A DNA stretch of 64,000 nt from Aliiroseovarius pelagivivens (GTDB lineage: Bacteria; Pseudomonadota; Alphaproteobacteria; Rhodobacterales; Rhodobacteraceae), in assembly GCF_900302485.1 (NCBI RefSeq), contig NZ_OMOI01000002.1:558001-622000 (forward strand). Reading direction: 5' to 3'. Within the stretch, counting starts at the first letter, position 1, and every line of letters starts with the position of its first letter. Below the pieces are notes generated by a model. It ran no database searches, was not told the origin of the DNA, and was given only the letters and a program-made list of their open reading frames with translations. Below are positions 34,919 to 43,889 of the stretch, piece after piece. The position numbers and the translations under genes are program-made.

Positions 34919-35910
34919 ACGGCAGCTTCTTCTATACGTCTGTAAACGACAGCGATATCGAGGAAATTCGTCAACTGCTGAACGACGTGTGGCCAAAGCT
35001 ATACGGTGAAACGGGCTGTCCTGAATTCAGTCACGAGTATCTTAGCTGGCTCTACAAGGGGCCAGATGCCGACCGCCACTTTCTTCGCGGCTTTCGCAAT
35101 GATGCCGGAGAGCTGGTCGGATTCAAAGCATCGCTTTATCGTTCCCTTGCTATAGCGGGCCAGAAATTTGATGGGTACCTAGTCACTCATCTGGCAAGCC
35201 AGCCGAACCTATCTCTTGGCGAGAAGATGGCAGTTGCGGCGGGTCTTTCTCCGATTCATACGCTGGAAACGGATCCAGACTCTCTAAGTTTGGCTTTTTT
35301 TGAACCCGACAAGACACTGGTCCCAAACCGCCGTCGCGCGGCGGAAAAAGCCGGGTACAAGGTTGAAGAACTTCGATTTCAACAGCATGTCGTAAATAAG
35401 CGAAGATTGATGTCGGCCGACCTTGATTTGTCAGGGATCACGGTGTGCGAGTCTGATCAGAACGACGCGGACGCGTGGGCAGAATTGATAGCTGAGCAGC
35501 ATTCCGACAACAGCTTGATGTGGATGCCATCGAAAGCCGCCTTGTCGCACCATCTTGGTGCAGCGCCTGCATCATTTCAGCGTGTTGCTAAACGTGGAGA
35601 GACACCCATCGGAGTTGTGGGTGGATATGTTCTTGATTGGATGAAAGCCGGCGTACCTACACGCTTCTTCATTTGCGAGATGCTTGCGGCGAGCGAACCA
35701 GAGGCACTGAATGCGCTACTACGGTCTGTAATTCCATATGCTGACAGCACTGGTGCAACAGGAGTGATCGTCGAGAACGCTACACATCTGTCGCAGTCAT
35801 TCAAAGCAGCTGGTGGTATCATAAGATCGCCTCGAGAAATGATACTTGCGATTAGAAGCAATCGCGCGCTGCCCTCGACCCCAGAAAGCTTCACCTGCGA
35901 TATTAAGTAG
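34915..35910 (+). CDS. GNAT-like acyltransferase, substrate unknown
   Basis: A 331-residue soluble protein that reads like a GNAT or FemAB-type acyltransferase. The N-terminal half shows ND(V)WPKLYG, LGEKMAVAAGL and a LRGFRNDAGELVGFKASLY segment like GNAT strands 2-4. The C-terminal half repeats a similar pattern (GETPIGVVGGYVLDW, ADSTGATGVIV, AAGGIIRSPREMIL). Assignment is by pattern only. Translational coupling to the carrier protein (ATGA) suggests that it takes an acyl or aminoacyl group from that carrier. Confidence 0.55.
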   Translation: MNGSFFYTSVNDSDIEEIRQLLNDVWPKLYGETGCPEFSHEYLSWLYKGPDADRHFLRGFRNDAGELVGFKASLYRSLAIAGQKFDGYLVTHLASQPNLSLGEKMAVAAGLSPIHTLETDPDSLSLAFFEPDKTLVPNRRRAAEKAGYKVEELRFQQHVVNKRRLMSADLDLSGITVCESDQNDADAWAELIAEQHSDNSLMWMPSKAALSHHLGAAPASFQRVAKRGETPIGVVGGYVLDWMKAGVPTRFFICEMLAASEPEALNALLRSVIPYADSTGATGVIVENATHLSQSFKAAGGIIRSPREMILAIRSNRALPSTPESFTCDIK

Positions 35911-36323
35911 TTGGCTTAAGTCTTCCCCTCATATCCACTCTGGGTGATAGATTTTGACGAAGCGCCCAAACTCAATCTAGTCCATCGCACCCTTCGCAGC
36001 CGATCCTTCGATGTCCTATACGTCGAGGAGCGTGAGCCCGCAGAAAGTCGGCCCACTGCTTGAACCCAAGAAATGTCGCGCTGGTGCCGAACGGACCAGA
36101 CACGCGAAAGGTAGATCTTCGCTAGCTCCCTGAACTCTGATCTCACAATCAGAAGGGGCTGCGGCGAAGGACTTTCAGTTTTTTTTAACACCTTTGATCT
36201 GTCGCATATCGAAAGCTGCGCTTTTCTGCTCAGTCTTGAGCATCAATTAAGCGGAAGAACTTGGTCTCGTTTGGGTGCCGAGGAGTGTTGTGATTTCCTG
36301 AAAACTTGGGATGAGGACTGCTC
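35911..36323. other. 413-nt gap at the right edge of the accessory region
   Basis: No intact gene is supported. A 91-codon minus frame (35916-36191) and a short plus frame at 35947-36063 (IDFDEAPKLNLVHRTLRS) may be relics. A perfect dyad TGCTCA-GTCT-TGAGCA lies at 36227-36242, about 80 nt upstream of the phosphate transporter gene, and may be an operator. No PHO box match is convincing. No copy of the tRNA-Thr 3' end, which would mark an attachment site, is seen. Confidence 0.5.
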
Positions 36324-37898
36324 ATGAAAGTCAAAGACTATCTGAAGATTGAAAGTGCGACTGATATTAGCCGTTCCGAGGTTGGACGCCTCGGGACTGC
36401 AATCCTATTTGTGGTCGGTGTTGTGATTTATACTGGCACGACGTTTGAACACGTCGACCAGCTGTATCTGCTGATCGCGGCTGCGGTGATCGGGGCCTAC
36501 ATGGCCATGAACATCGGCGCCAACGATGTCGCCAACAATGTCGGACCAGCGGTTGGGTCTTATGCTCTGACCCTAACGGGCGCGATCATAATCGCCGCCT
36601 TGTTCGAAGCGGGCGGTGCCATCATTGCCGGCGGCGACGTGGTTTCGACCGTCAAGAAAGGCATCATTGATCCCGCCAACGTAGACAACCCGGATGTGTT
36701 TATCTGGGTGATGATGGGCGCGCTGATCGGGGCTGCTCTGTGGCTGAATGCGGCCACTTGGCTGGGTGCACCTGTGTCCACCACGCACTCGATTGTCGGT
36801 GGCGTGATGGGTGCCGGGATCGCGGCAGCCGGATGGGATGTAGTGAACTGGGATTCGATGGGTAAGATCGCCCTCAGCTGGGTGATATCGCCCGTTACTG
36901 GCGGAATCATCGCAGCCTTGTTCCTGTATACCCTCAAGAAGACGATCTTCTTCAAAGCCGATCCGGTCGAGGCAGCCCGCAAGGTTGTGCCGTTCATGAT
37001 CGGTATCATGACATGGGCGTTCACCACCTATATCGCGCTCAAAGGGATCAAGAAGCTGGTCAAGATCGACTTTCCGACGGCCATGTTGATCGGTCTTGCG
37101 GCCGGTCTGGCAGTCATTGTCATCGTTAGGCCGATGATCAACAAGATCGCGCCAACGCTTGAAAACAACCGGGATGGCGTAAACAGCTTGTTCACCATCC
37201 CTCTGATTATCTCGGCTGCTCTTCTAAGCTTTGCCCATGGCGCCAACGACGTGGCCAATGCCGTGGGTCCACTTGCCGGTGTCGTCGATGCACTGACGGC
37301 CGGTGCAGGCGGTAGTTCCAAGGTGGCCATCCCGCTGTGGGTGATGGTGATTGGTGCCATAGGTATTTCAGTTGGACTGGCCCTGTTCGGCCCCAAACTG
37401 ATCCGGACTGTAGGGTCGGAAATCACCGAGCTGGACCGCTCGCGCGCATTCTGCATCGCATTGGCCGCCGCAATCACCGTGATCATTGCCAGCCAACTGG
37501 GGATGCCGATCAGCTCGACCCACGTGGCCTTGGGCGCCGTGTTCGGTGTCGGGTTTCTGCGTGAGTTTCTGGAAACCCGATTGGGCAAAGTGGTCGAGGA
37601 TGTATTGCGTCAGCACAAAGGCGAGAAAAACTTCGCCTTGGCCGAACAGGTTCTGATGACGTTCCAGAATGCACCGCCCGAAGACAAACAGCGGATCCTT
37701 AACGAGCTGAAGAAAATGGGCCCCGAAGCGGTCATTGTCGCGGCCGATCGTAAAGAGCTGCAGAAGGCTCTGAAACGGCAATTGGTGCATCGCGCATCGC
37801 TGTTCAAGATCGTCTCGGCTTGGATCATCACTGTTCCGGTTTCGGCCTTCCTGGCGGCGCTGTTCTATTTTGTTCTGCGCGGCATGATGCTGCCATGA
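36324..37898 (+). CDS. pit: PiT-family inorganic phosphate transporter
   Basis: A 524-residue inner-membrane permease with about ten helices. The two inverted-repeat PiT signatures are GANDVANNVGPAVGS (near residue 60) and GANDVANAVGPLAG (near residue 305). Matching serine-threonine segments GAPVSTTHSIVGG and GMPISSTHVALGA follow them. PiT carriers move phosphate, often as a metal complex, using proton or sodium gradients. A soluble helical segment (about 420-490) sits between the last helices. It is followed 16 nt later by a second, unrelated phosphate transporter gene. Confidence 0.92.
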   Translation: MKVKDYLKIESATDISRSEVGRLGTAILFVVGVVIYTGTTFEHVDQLYLLIAAAVIGAYMAMNIGANDVANNVGPAVGSYALTLTGAIIIAALFEAGGAIIAGGDVVSTVKKGIIDPANVDNPDVFIWVMMGALIGAALWLNAATWLGAPVSTTHSIVGGVMGAGIAAAGWDVVNWDSMGKIALSWVISPVTGGIIAALFLYTLKKTIFFKADPVEAARKVVPFMIGIMTWAFTTYIALKGIKKLVKIDFPTAMLIGLAAGLAVIVIVRPMINKIAPTLENNRDGVNSLFTIPLIISAALLSFAHGANDVANAVGPLAGVVDALTAGAGGSSKVAIPLWVMVIGAIGISVGLALFGPKLIRTVGSEITELDRSRAFCIALAAAITVIIASQLGMPISSTHVALGAVFGVGFLREFLETRLGKVVEDVLRQHKGEKNFALAEQVLMTFQNAPPEDKQRILNELKKMGPEAVIVAADRKELQKALKRQLVHRASLFKIVSAWIITVPVSAFLAALFYFVLRGMMLP

Positions 37899-37914
37899 GG
37901 GGCCTGATCATCAC

Positions 37915-39747
37915 ATGATGAAAAAACTGCTACTACCGGTCATCCTGCTGGTTCTAAGCCTTGGTTTCTGGGCCAGCAGTGATTTTCAGGAGATCGCGGC
38001 GGGTGTCGCGATCTTCCTGTTTGGCATGTTGATGCTAGAGGATGGTTTCAAGCTGTTCAGCGGCGGGTTTCTTGAAAAGGCTCTGGAGCGGGCGACGGGA
38101 TCTGTTCCCCGGTCTTTGGGCTTCGGCGTGGTTGCAACGACGATCATGCAATCAAGCTCGCTGGTTTCAGTAATCACCATTTCCTTCCTGTCTGCGGGGC
38201 TGATCTCGCTTCTGGGCGGGGTTGGGATCATCTTCGGTGCCAATATTGGCACCACCACAGGCGCTTGGTTGGTTGCCGGCTTTGGCCTCAAGGTCAAAAT
38301 ATCGGCCTATGCCCTGCCGATGCTGGCGATCAGCATTGTTCTGGTCTTTCAAAAGAACAAGTACTTGCGTGGTGCCGGGTTTGTTCTGGCCGGGCTGGGA
38401 TTCCTGTTCCTTGGGATCCACCACATGAAAGAAGGGTTCGAGGCCTTCAAGGACCAGTTCGACCTGACGCGCTTCGCGCTTGAGGGGATCTATGGGCTGG
38501 TGGTCTATACTTTGGTCGGCACCGCTGCGACCGTGGTGATGCAATCAAGCCATGCAACGATGGTTCTGATCATCACTGCCTTGGCGGCGGGACAGATCTC
38601 ATACGAAAACGCCTTGGCACTGGCCATCGGGGCCAACATCGGCACGACAATCACTGCGATCATCGGCGCGCTTACTGCGAATTATCAGGGCAAGCGGCTG
38701 GCCCTTGCGCATTTGATATTCAACACAACGACCGCCGGCGTGGCGCTGATCTTCATCAGCCCGTTACGTGTGGCAGTCGATTTCGTCTCGGCCGGGTTTG
38801 GTATCGCCGATACCGACTATGCGCTGAAGCTGGCGGTATTTCATACCATCTTCAACCTGCTTGGCGTGATCATCATGTTACCTCTTTTGAAATGGCTGAT
38901 CGGGTTTCTGGAACGCACCATTGCCCAGCCCGAAGAGGATCTGAGCGAGCCGAAATACTTGTCCGAGGCGGTCGACGAATTTCCCCAGACCATCGAGATC
39001 GCCATGCGTCGCGAGGTCAAACACCTTTATGACAATGCGGTCGAGCTGATCGTGCACGGGCTGAACCTGCACCGGGACGACATCTACGGCGCCAAGGACA
39101 TTGCGGCCGTGGTCGAAGCAAGCCAGGAAACGGTCGAGTTTGATCTCGATGAACGCTATGAGGCGCGGGTCAAAACGCTTTATTCCGCCATTATCGAGTT
39201 CGCCACCCGGGTGGGCGCCAAAGATATGCCTGAAGATGTCATGCAAGACATCTATTCGCTGCGTGATGTGGCCGGGCGGATTGTCCGCGCGGTCAAGTCG
39301 GTCAAGCACTTGCGGGCAAATGCCATTCAGTACACTGAAAACCAACAGGGTCTGATCACCGATCTTTATAATGGGCTTCGCACCGAGATCGCGCGGATTC
39401 TGGTTGAAATCCGCAAGCTTGATCTGGCCGATCCCGAGGACCGTTCCAGTCTGTGGTTGGATCAGGAACGCATTCAGGTCGAAAGCGATGCCCGGGCGAC
39501 TAACAACGCGGTTGAGACGCTGATCCGCAATCACGACCTTGATGCTTATGCGGCGACTTCGTTCCTGAACGATTCCAACTATGCTTACTCGGCCATGCGC
39601 GATCTATTGGGCGCGGCACGCACCTATTACATCGAAACCGAAGACGCGATGGCTGAAGTCGAACGCATCCTATCGCTTGAGGATGACGAGTTGAGCTCGA
39701 TGGTTCTGAGCGCGCTACGAGAAGACAGGGGGGAAGCCAAGCTATGA
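37915..39747 (+). CDS. Na/Pi cotransporter family protein with PhoU-like C-terminal domain
   Basis: A 610-residue protein. The membrane part (about 1-340) has the two NptA/SLC34 repeats: TIMQSSSLVSVITISF with GANIGTTTGAW, and VVMQSSHATMVLIIT with GANIGTTITAI. The cytoplasmic C-terminal part (about 350-610) is a helical PhoU-like domain. The family imports phosphate with sodium. It is in tandem with the PiT gene and a small coiled-coil gene, and no pstSCAB or phoB lies nearby. Confidence 0.9.
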   Translation: MMKKLLLPVILLVLSLGFWASSDFQEIAAGVAIFLFGMLMLEDGFKLFSGGFLEKALERATGSVPRSLGFGVVATTIMQSSSLVSVITISFLSAGLISLLGGVGIIFGANIGTTTGAWLVAGFGLKVKISAYALPMLAISIVLVFQKNKYLRGAGFVLAGLGFLFLGIHHMKEGFEAFKDQFDLTRFALEGIYGLVVYTLVGTAATVVMQSSHATMVLIITALAAGQISYENALALAIGANIGTTITAIIGALTANYQGKRLALAHLIFNTTTAGVALIFISPLRVAVDFVSAGFGIADTDYALKLAVFHTIFNLLGVIIMLPLLKWLIGFLERTIAQPEEDLSEPKYLSEAVDEFPQTIEIAMRREVKHLYDNAVELIVHGLNLHRDDIYGAKDIAAVVEASQETVEFDLDERYEARVKTLYSAIIEFATRVGAKDMPEDVMQDIYSLRDVAGRIVRAVKSVKHLRANAIQYTENQQGLITDLYNGLRTEIARILVEIRKLDLADPEDRSSLWLDQERIQVESDARATNNAVETLIRNHDLDAYAATSFLNDSNYAYSAMRDLLGAARTYYIETEDAMAEVERILSLEDDELSSMVLSALREDRGEAKL

Positions 39748-39816
39748 CCCGCCAGACCTGTCATGCAACTGTTACAATTCGCCCGTATCACGGGTCCCCA
39801 CGCAAAGGTGGATGTC

Positions 39817-40071
39817 ATGGATTTTGAGAGCAGCGTCGAGAAGCTCGACAAGTACTTTAAGCGCCTGTCCAAAGGGAAGGCGCAAAAGATCAAGCCATCT
39901 CACGTTGAAAAGGTGATCAGAAAGCTTGCCAAGAAGGAAGATATCCTGAGGGCCGAGATCGAAGACGCGAAGAAAGAAACGAAAATCGAGCGTCTTGAAC
40001 GCAAGCTGGATCTTTTGCACGAGCAACAGACCCGCGCCCGTTGGTTGCTGAAGGAAATCAGCGAACAGTAG
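39817..40071 (+). CDS. Small coiled-coil protein
   Basis: An 84-residue, highly charged, lysine-rich helical protein (MDFESSVEKLDKYFKRLSKG at its start; LERKLDLLHEQQTRARWLL near its end), with no membrane segment. The ATG at 39817 has a GGTGG element upstream; the ATG at 39763 has none. It follows the Na/Pi gene by about 70 nt and is probably in the same transcript. It is not recognised; a role as a soluble accessory of the phosphate transporters is only a guess. Confidence 0.55.
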   Translation: MDFESSVEKLDKYFKRLSKGKAQKIKPSHVEKVIRKLAKKEDILRAEIEDAKKETKIERLERKLDLLHEQQTRARWLLKEISEQ

Positions 40072-40284
40072 GCGCGTCTGGTGTGACGTTGTTCAGATCC
40101 TCGTGGCAACACTGATTGTCGTAACAACCGACGAATGCGCCGACCTGTGCGCATGCATGGTGCGTTCGCGTATTCCGTGAAAAGCTTTGTGTATTAACAC
40201 GAAGTTTGCGCTGATCCATTGTCTCGGCTACCGTAATTCTCAGATTAAACTGTTTTAAATTTTAGAGAACGTTTGGGAGTGGAC

Positions 40285-41385
40285 ATGGCCAAGATTCGGT
40301 TAAGTGGCGGACTGAGTATTACAGATATCAATCATTCAATCATGTTTCCCATAATTCGGAACTCACCAAATGGCACGAAAGTTAAGACACGGGGCGACAC
40401 CGCTTTTGCGGCTGCAAACTTTGGTGGGATTGGATCAGGCTACTACGTGAAGCTTGAAGGGTCGTTCGAGCTTACGCCTGGTGGGCTTTCGGGCAAGGTT
40501 AGAAAAGTGACGCTGTTCAGCCCCTCTGGTGACAAGGTGTATGTGCTGAGCGATCTCAATATCGACATCATGAAATACTATCTGGCGTCGTACGGCTATA
40601 AGCCTGATTACTCGGGGATAACCACTGTACTGGAGTCCATCACCAAGAATGGATTGAACTATTTGGGCAATTCAACCAGCGAATATCTGGTCGGAACCGA
40701 AAAGGCCGACAAGATCGGAGGTTCCGGTGGCGGAGACGTTATATACGGCTTGGGTGGCGCAGATATATTGTTGGGAAACAGCGGGAACGACGCGCTTTAC
40801 GGAGGCTATGGGGCCGATAAACTCTATGGCCACGGCGGCGAAGACGCACTTCTTGGCGGTGTAGGGGAGGATTTCCTAAGCGGCGGCGCCGGGGATGATG
40901 ACTTGATTGGCGGCGATGACAACGACGTGCTCTACGGCGGTGACGACAATGACTTTTTGCATGGTGAACTTGGAAACGACAAGCTCTATGGCGAAGACGG
41001 CAACGACCGCCTGATCGGAGGCATTGGTCGGGACAAACTGTACGGCGGATCAGGCGTTGACCACCTTAGCGGCGAGGCCGGTGCAGACCTTTTGAAAGGC
41101 GGCGGCGGCGGCGATATTCTCGATGGCGGCGCAGGTTCGGATGTCATGTTCGGCGGCGGTGGCGCGGATGTGTTTGAGTTCCGTGTCGGCGATGGGGCTG
41201 ACAAAATCAGGGACTTCGAGGTCGGCGTCGATCAGATCCGGTTTTTGGATGGCCCAACGGAATTTAGTGACCTGACCATCTACAGATCCAAATCAACAAC
41301 CATCATAGAATTTGGCAGTGATCAGATCGTTCTGACGGATGTAAGGCCATTTGAACTGAACCACGACGACTTCGTTTTTGGCTAA
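40285..41385 (+). CDS. RTX (hemolysin-type calcium-binding repeat) protein
   Basis: A 366-residue protein. Residues 1-130 are non-repetitive and lack a Sec signal. From about 140 to 295 there are tandem RTX nonapeptides of the type GGxGxDxLxG (for example YGGYGADKL, LGNDKLYGEDGND, GGGGADVFEF) that bind calcium in a beta-roll. The end (IEFGSDQIVLTDVRPFELNHDDFVFG) is the kind seen in type I secretion substrates. Transporter genes are not adjacent. GGGAG is spaced 5 nt from ATG 40285, preferred over GTG/ATG codons upstream. The function of the N-terminal part is unknown. Confidence 0.85.
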   Translation: MAKIRLSGGLSITDINHSIMFPIIRNSPNGTKVKTRGDTAFAAANFGGIGSGYYVKLEGSFELTPGGLSGKVRKVTLFSPSGDKVYVLSDLNIDIMKYYLASYGYKPDYSGITTVLESITKNGLNYLGNSTSEYLVGTEKADKIGGSGGGDVIYGLGGADILLGNSGNDALYGGYGADKLYGHGGEDALLGGVGEDFLSGGAGDDDLIGGDDNDVLYGGDDNDFLHGELGNDKLYGEDGNDRLIGGIGRDKLYGGSGVDHLSGEAGADLLKGGGGGDILDGGAGSDVMFGGGGADVFEFRVGDGADKIRDFEVGVDQIRFLDGPTEFSDLTIYRSKSTTIIEFGSDQIVLTDVRPFELNHDDFVFG

Positions 41386-41486
41386 GAATTGTCGTCCCAG
41401 TTTGGGCAGGAAGATCGCGTGCTCTGCGCGGTGGATCGGGTTTGCGCTGGGTGTCTGGCGGCGGCAGGAAGTATCACTTCAAAGAA

Positions 41487-41518
41487 AAAGGGCGGCAGGT
41501 TTGCACCGGCCGCCCTTT
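41487..41518. terminator. Bidirectional terminator between convergent genes
   Basis: A 10-bp stem AAAGGGCGGC (41487-41496) with GCCGCCCTTT (41509-41518). On the minus strand it is followed by a T-rich tail, so it serves the outer-membrane protein gene and probably also the RTX gene. Confidence 0.8.
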
Positions 41519-41538
41519 GGTGTTTGGATCATGTCAGA

Positions 41539-42957
41539 TCAGAATGTGTAGTCCATGCCGATCGTGATACCCATCGAGTCCCAGTCGCGGCCACCGCCAT
41601 CAACGAATACGGATCCGTTGATCAGGAGGTTGGCGTTGTTGCTATAGTCGAGACCGATCTCGATGCGGCCAGAGTGACCTCGAGTTGTCGACGGGGCGAC
41701 ACCACCGTTGCTGAAGTCATACGTCCAGATCGACTTGGCGCTTAGGTTGGCGGTCAGGGTCCCGCCGCTGCCAACATCGTAGCTGCGCGAGATGGTCGGA
41801 CCGACCTCGAAGGAACCAAAGGATGTGGTCACAGGTGCAACGCGGATGCCGTTGTTGTCACGATACGCATCGGTGGTTTCTTCAAACCACGACAGGCGTG
41901 CTTCCGGCTGGACGGTCAGCTCGCCGACTTGGAAGTCGCCAACCAGTGCAGCAGTTGCCAACCAGCGTTCTGCGTCAACCGTGTCGGTGTAGGTGCCAAA
42001 GGGCGAAACGTCGTTCGACGAACGACCCCAAGCCACGCGGGCATCGACATACAGGTTCTCGTGTACGCGTTTGGTCAGATACGGTCCAATCATGAAGCCG
42101 TTGCCCGAGATCTCGGCACCGGGGCCGCTTAGGCTGGCATTGTCGAACTGCAGGCCCAGACCGATCAGAAGATCGGGGTTAAGCAGGCGATCAACACCCA
42201 TGTGGATGATGTTGAAGTTGCCATCCATGTTTCCGGCCGAGAATTTCGCATGTGCGGCTTCGATCCAGAAGTCATACGGCGACGACGGTGCGACGGCATT
42301 GGACGACGACAGGAAAGTACCACCGTTGGCAGCTTCGCCTTCGGTCGAGGTGTCGTTGCGGCTGGCAACTTCGCCCGAGGCTGCAACATTGCGGCTACGG
42401 TTGTTCAGACGACCGATGCGGCGTTCCAGGTTAGGGCCGTTTTGCACAATCAGACGGCCACGTGCTTCCGAAAGCGTCGCAATCAGTGCTTGGGCCTCTC
42501 CGGCAGGGTCGATGATTTCGAGGTTGATGAAAGAAGAAATCGCACCGCTTCCGGCCGCATAGTAAGTGGTGATGACAATCTGATGTGTCCCCGGGGTCAA
42601 ATTTCCCGGAAGTGCAACAGTCCTGTCGATCGAGAACACGCTGGTGCTGTTGCCATCGGCAAGGTTGCTGCCCGAAGCCAGAAGGGTGACACCATCGAGG
42701 TGAATTTCCCACTCTGCGGTTACTGGGCCATGCCCGGCATGCCAGATGGTGTAGTCGAAGCCTACGTCGACTGTATCGCCGCCAAGGGCGGTGGTTTCGG
42801 ACACCGAAATATTCGTGTTGCCACGGTTGTCGTGTGCTTCCGCTTGCGTGGCGCCAAACAGGCCAACGGCCATCACCGTTGCAAGTGTGCGCGCCCCTTT
42901 GAACAAGCCGGGCAAACCCTTCCAGCCCAGCGTGTTCATCCCTCGTTTATTAGCCAT
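41539..42957 (-). CDS. Autotransporter-type beta-barrel outer membrane protein
   Basis: A 472-residue precursor. The signal peptide runs to about residue 41 (ATVMAVGLFGATQAEA). An immunoglobulin-like or adhesion-type segment follows (about 45-150, VDVGFDYTIWHAGHG). After a linker, the C-terminal 250 residues form an autotransporter barrel (DFWIEAAHAKF... GMDYTF), ending in the aromatic residue required by the Bam machinery. The passenger region is short. AGGAG precedes the ATG by 9 nt. It stands alone, with a long AT-rich upstream region. Confidence 0.8.
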   Translation of the reverse strand: MANKRGMNTLGWKGLPGLFKGARTLATVMAVGLFGATQAEAHDNRGNTNISVSETTALGGDTVDVGFDYTIWHAGHGPVTAEWEIHLDGVTLLASGSNLADGNSTSVFSIDRTVALPGNLTPGTHQIVITTYYAAGSGAISSFINLEIIDPAGEAQALIATLSEARGRLIVQNGPNLERRIGRLNNRSRNVAASGEVASRNDTSTEGEAANGGTFLSSSNAVAPSSPYDFWIEAAHAKFSAGNMDGNFNIIHMGVDRLLNPDLLIGLGLQFDNASLSGPGAEISGNGFMIGPYLTKRVHENLYVDARVAWGRSSNDVSPFGTYTDTVDAERWLATAALVGDFQVGELTVQPEARLSWFEETTDAYRDNNGIRVAPVTTSFGSFEVGPTISRSYDVGSGGTLTANLSAKSIWTYDFSNGGVAPSTTRGHSGRIEIGLDYSNNANLLINGSVFVDGGGRDWDSMGITIGMDYTF

Positions 42958-43316
42958 CCCCTAGCTCCTTATGGCTCAAATGTTTATGCCTTTCGGCGCA
43001 AAATGCAGGCTTCAATCATGACATGAGATCCGGAGCGAGACGCCGTTATACCGCGTTTCTGTTTGTGCATTTTCTGCTTTTAGTGCCCGAAACAATCCGT
43101 CAATTTCGAAATGTTGCCTTAGGGTTAACTTTTATAAACGTTCCCTTAACATTTGAAGGAAAGAGGGATTTGATCTGAAGGGGAAATGATAAAATTCACC
43201 ATGTGGGCAATTTTGCTACAGTCCGCACTACCAGTAGTAGAGGGCGCTAGAATCTAGTGTAACTGTGAGTGGAGTGGAGCTCAGTTCAAGCGCGTCAATC
43301 CCACGGGACCGTCGAA
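42958..43316. other. 359-nt AT-rich gap with no supported gene
   Basis: This is the upstream region of the outer-membrane protein gene and the 3' side of a small periplasmic protein gene. It contains two TTAAC elements (43125-43150) that resemble CtrA half-sites but not a full TTAA-N7-TTAAC site. No terminator with a T-run and no RNA gene is recognised. Confidence 0.5.
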
Positions 43317-43703
43317 CTATTTGATACGGGTAAGGTCCCAAAAAGCTCCATCACGAAACAGGCGCAACACAATTGCAGCCGATTCAGAGAAAGAGTCGCC
43401 CGTTGCCGCGAATTTGTTGGGGGGCGTGAACAGCAGGTCGAGATCTGCCTGAGTAGTGCCCTCAACCAACAACGCATCGATCGTGATGTTTTCTGCGTTC
43501 CGTGGCTTCAGGTCCAGATCATACAGGTAAATCGCGATTTCATTTTCTGAACGCACAAGTTCAATATGGTTATGCTGAGTGACGTTAACCTTCCCTCCGT
43601 TCTGCCCATTATGATCAGGGCTTTCATGGGCAGCCGCCGCGCCAGCGATCAAATGGGAAAGCGCAATTGCTGCGAACAGTTTCGTGATCTTGGGAAGGAA
43701 CAT
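43317..43703 (-). CDS. Small periplasmic protein, possibly metal-related
   Basis: A 128-residue protein with a signal peptide (cleavage after AGAAAA, about residue 25). The mature N terminus is His-rich (HESPDHNGQNGG...TQHNH). The core (HIELVRSENEIAIYLYDLDLKP) resembles the HGG...HxVELV..YL.D segment of the N-terminal domain in heavy-metal efflux fusion proteins. No efflux genes are adjacent. The metal link is a guess from this pattern. Confidence 0.55.
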   Translation of the reverse strand: MFLPKITKLFAAIALSHLIAGAAAAHESPDHNGQNGGKVNVTQHNHIELVRSENEIAIYLYDLDLKPRNAENITIDALLVEGTTQADLDLLFTPPNKFAATGDSFSESAAIVLRLFRDGAFWDLTRIK

Positions 43704-43829
43704 GTCAGTTTTTCTTTTCTGGTCGAAGAGAGCTGGGCGAATGGCACATCAGGCCGGGATAGGATCTCTTAAGGGTGTTTCGAACATTACGTTATCTCGA
43801 CGAATGTCGTCCTGAAAGGGCTTATTGAA

Positions 43830-43881
43830 ATATCCCGATCAGCATTGGCCCCGCACATCCGGTCAAAGCCGATCGGGATAT
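43830..43881. repeat. Perfect 11-bp inverted repeat with 30-nt spacer
   Basis: ATATCCCGATC at 43830-43840 and GATCGGGATAT at 43871-43881, ending 9 bases before the LysR gene stop region. It may be a 3' stem of the LysR transcript or an operator-like site. Confidence 0.6.
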
Positions 43882-43889
43882 CCGGTGGC

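Noticed and set aside
35916-36191. 91-codon minus frame at the right edge of the accessory region
   Set aside because: Arg/Ser-rich translation, no Shine-Dalgarno and no family. I could not tie it to a transposase or integrase, so it is noted only as a possible relic.
36192-36323. PHO box upstream of the phosphate transporters
   Set aside because: CTGTCGC at about 36199 is not followed by a second CTGTCA-type repeat at the 11-nt spacing.
43120-43155. CtrA site upstream of the outer-membrane protein gene
   Set aside because: Two TTAAC half-sites are present, but none is in TTAA-N7-TTAAC register.
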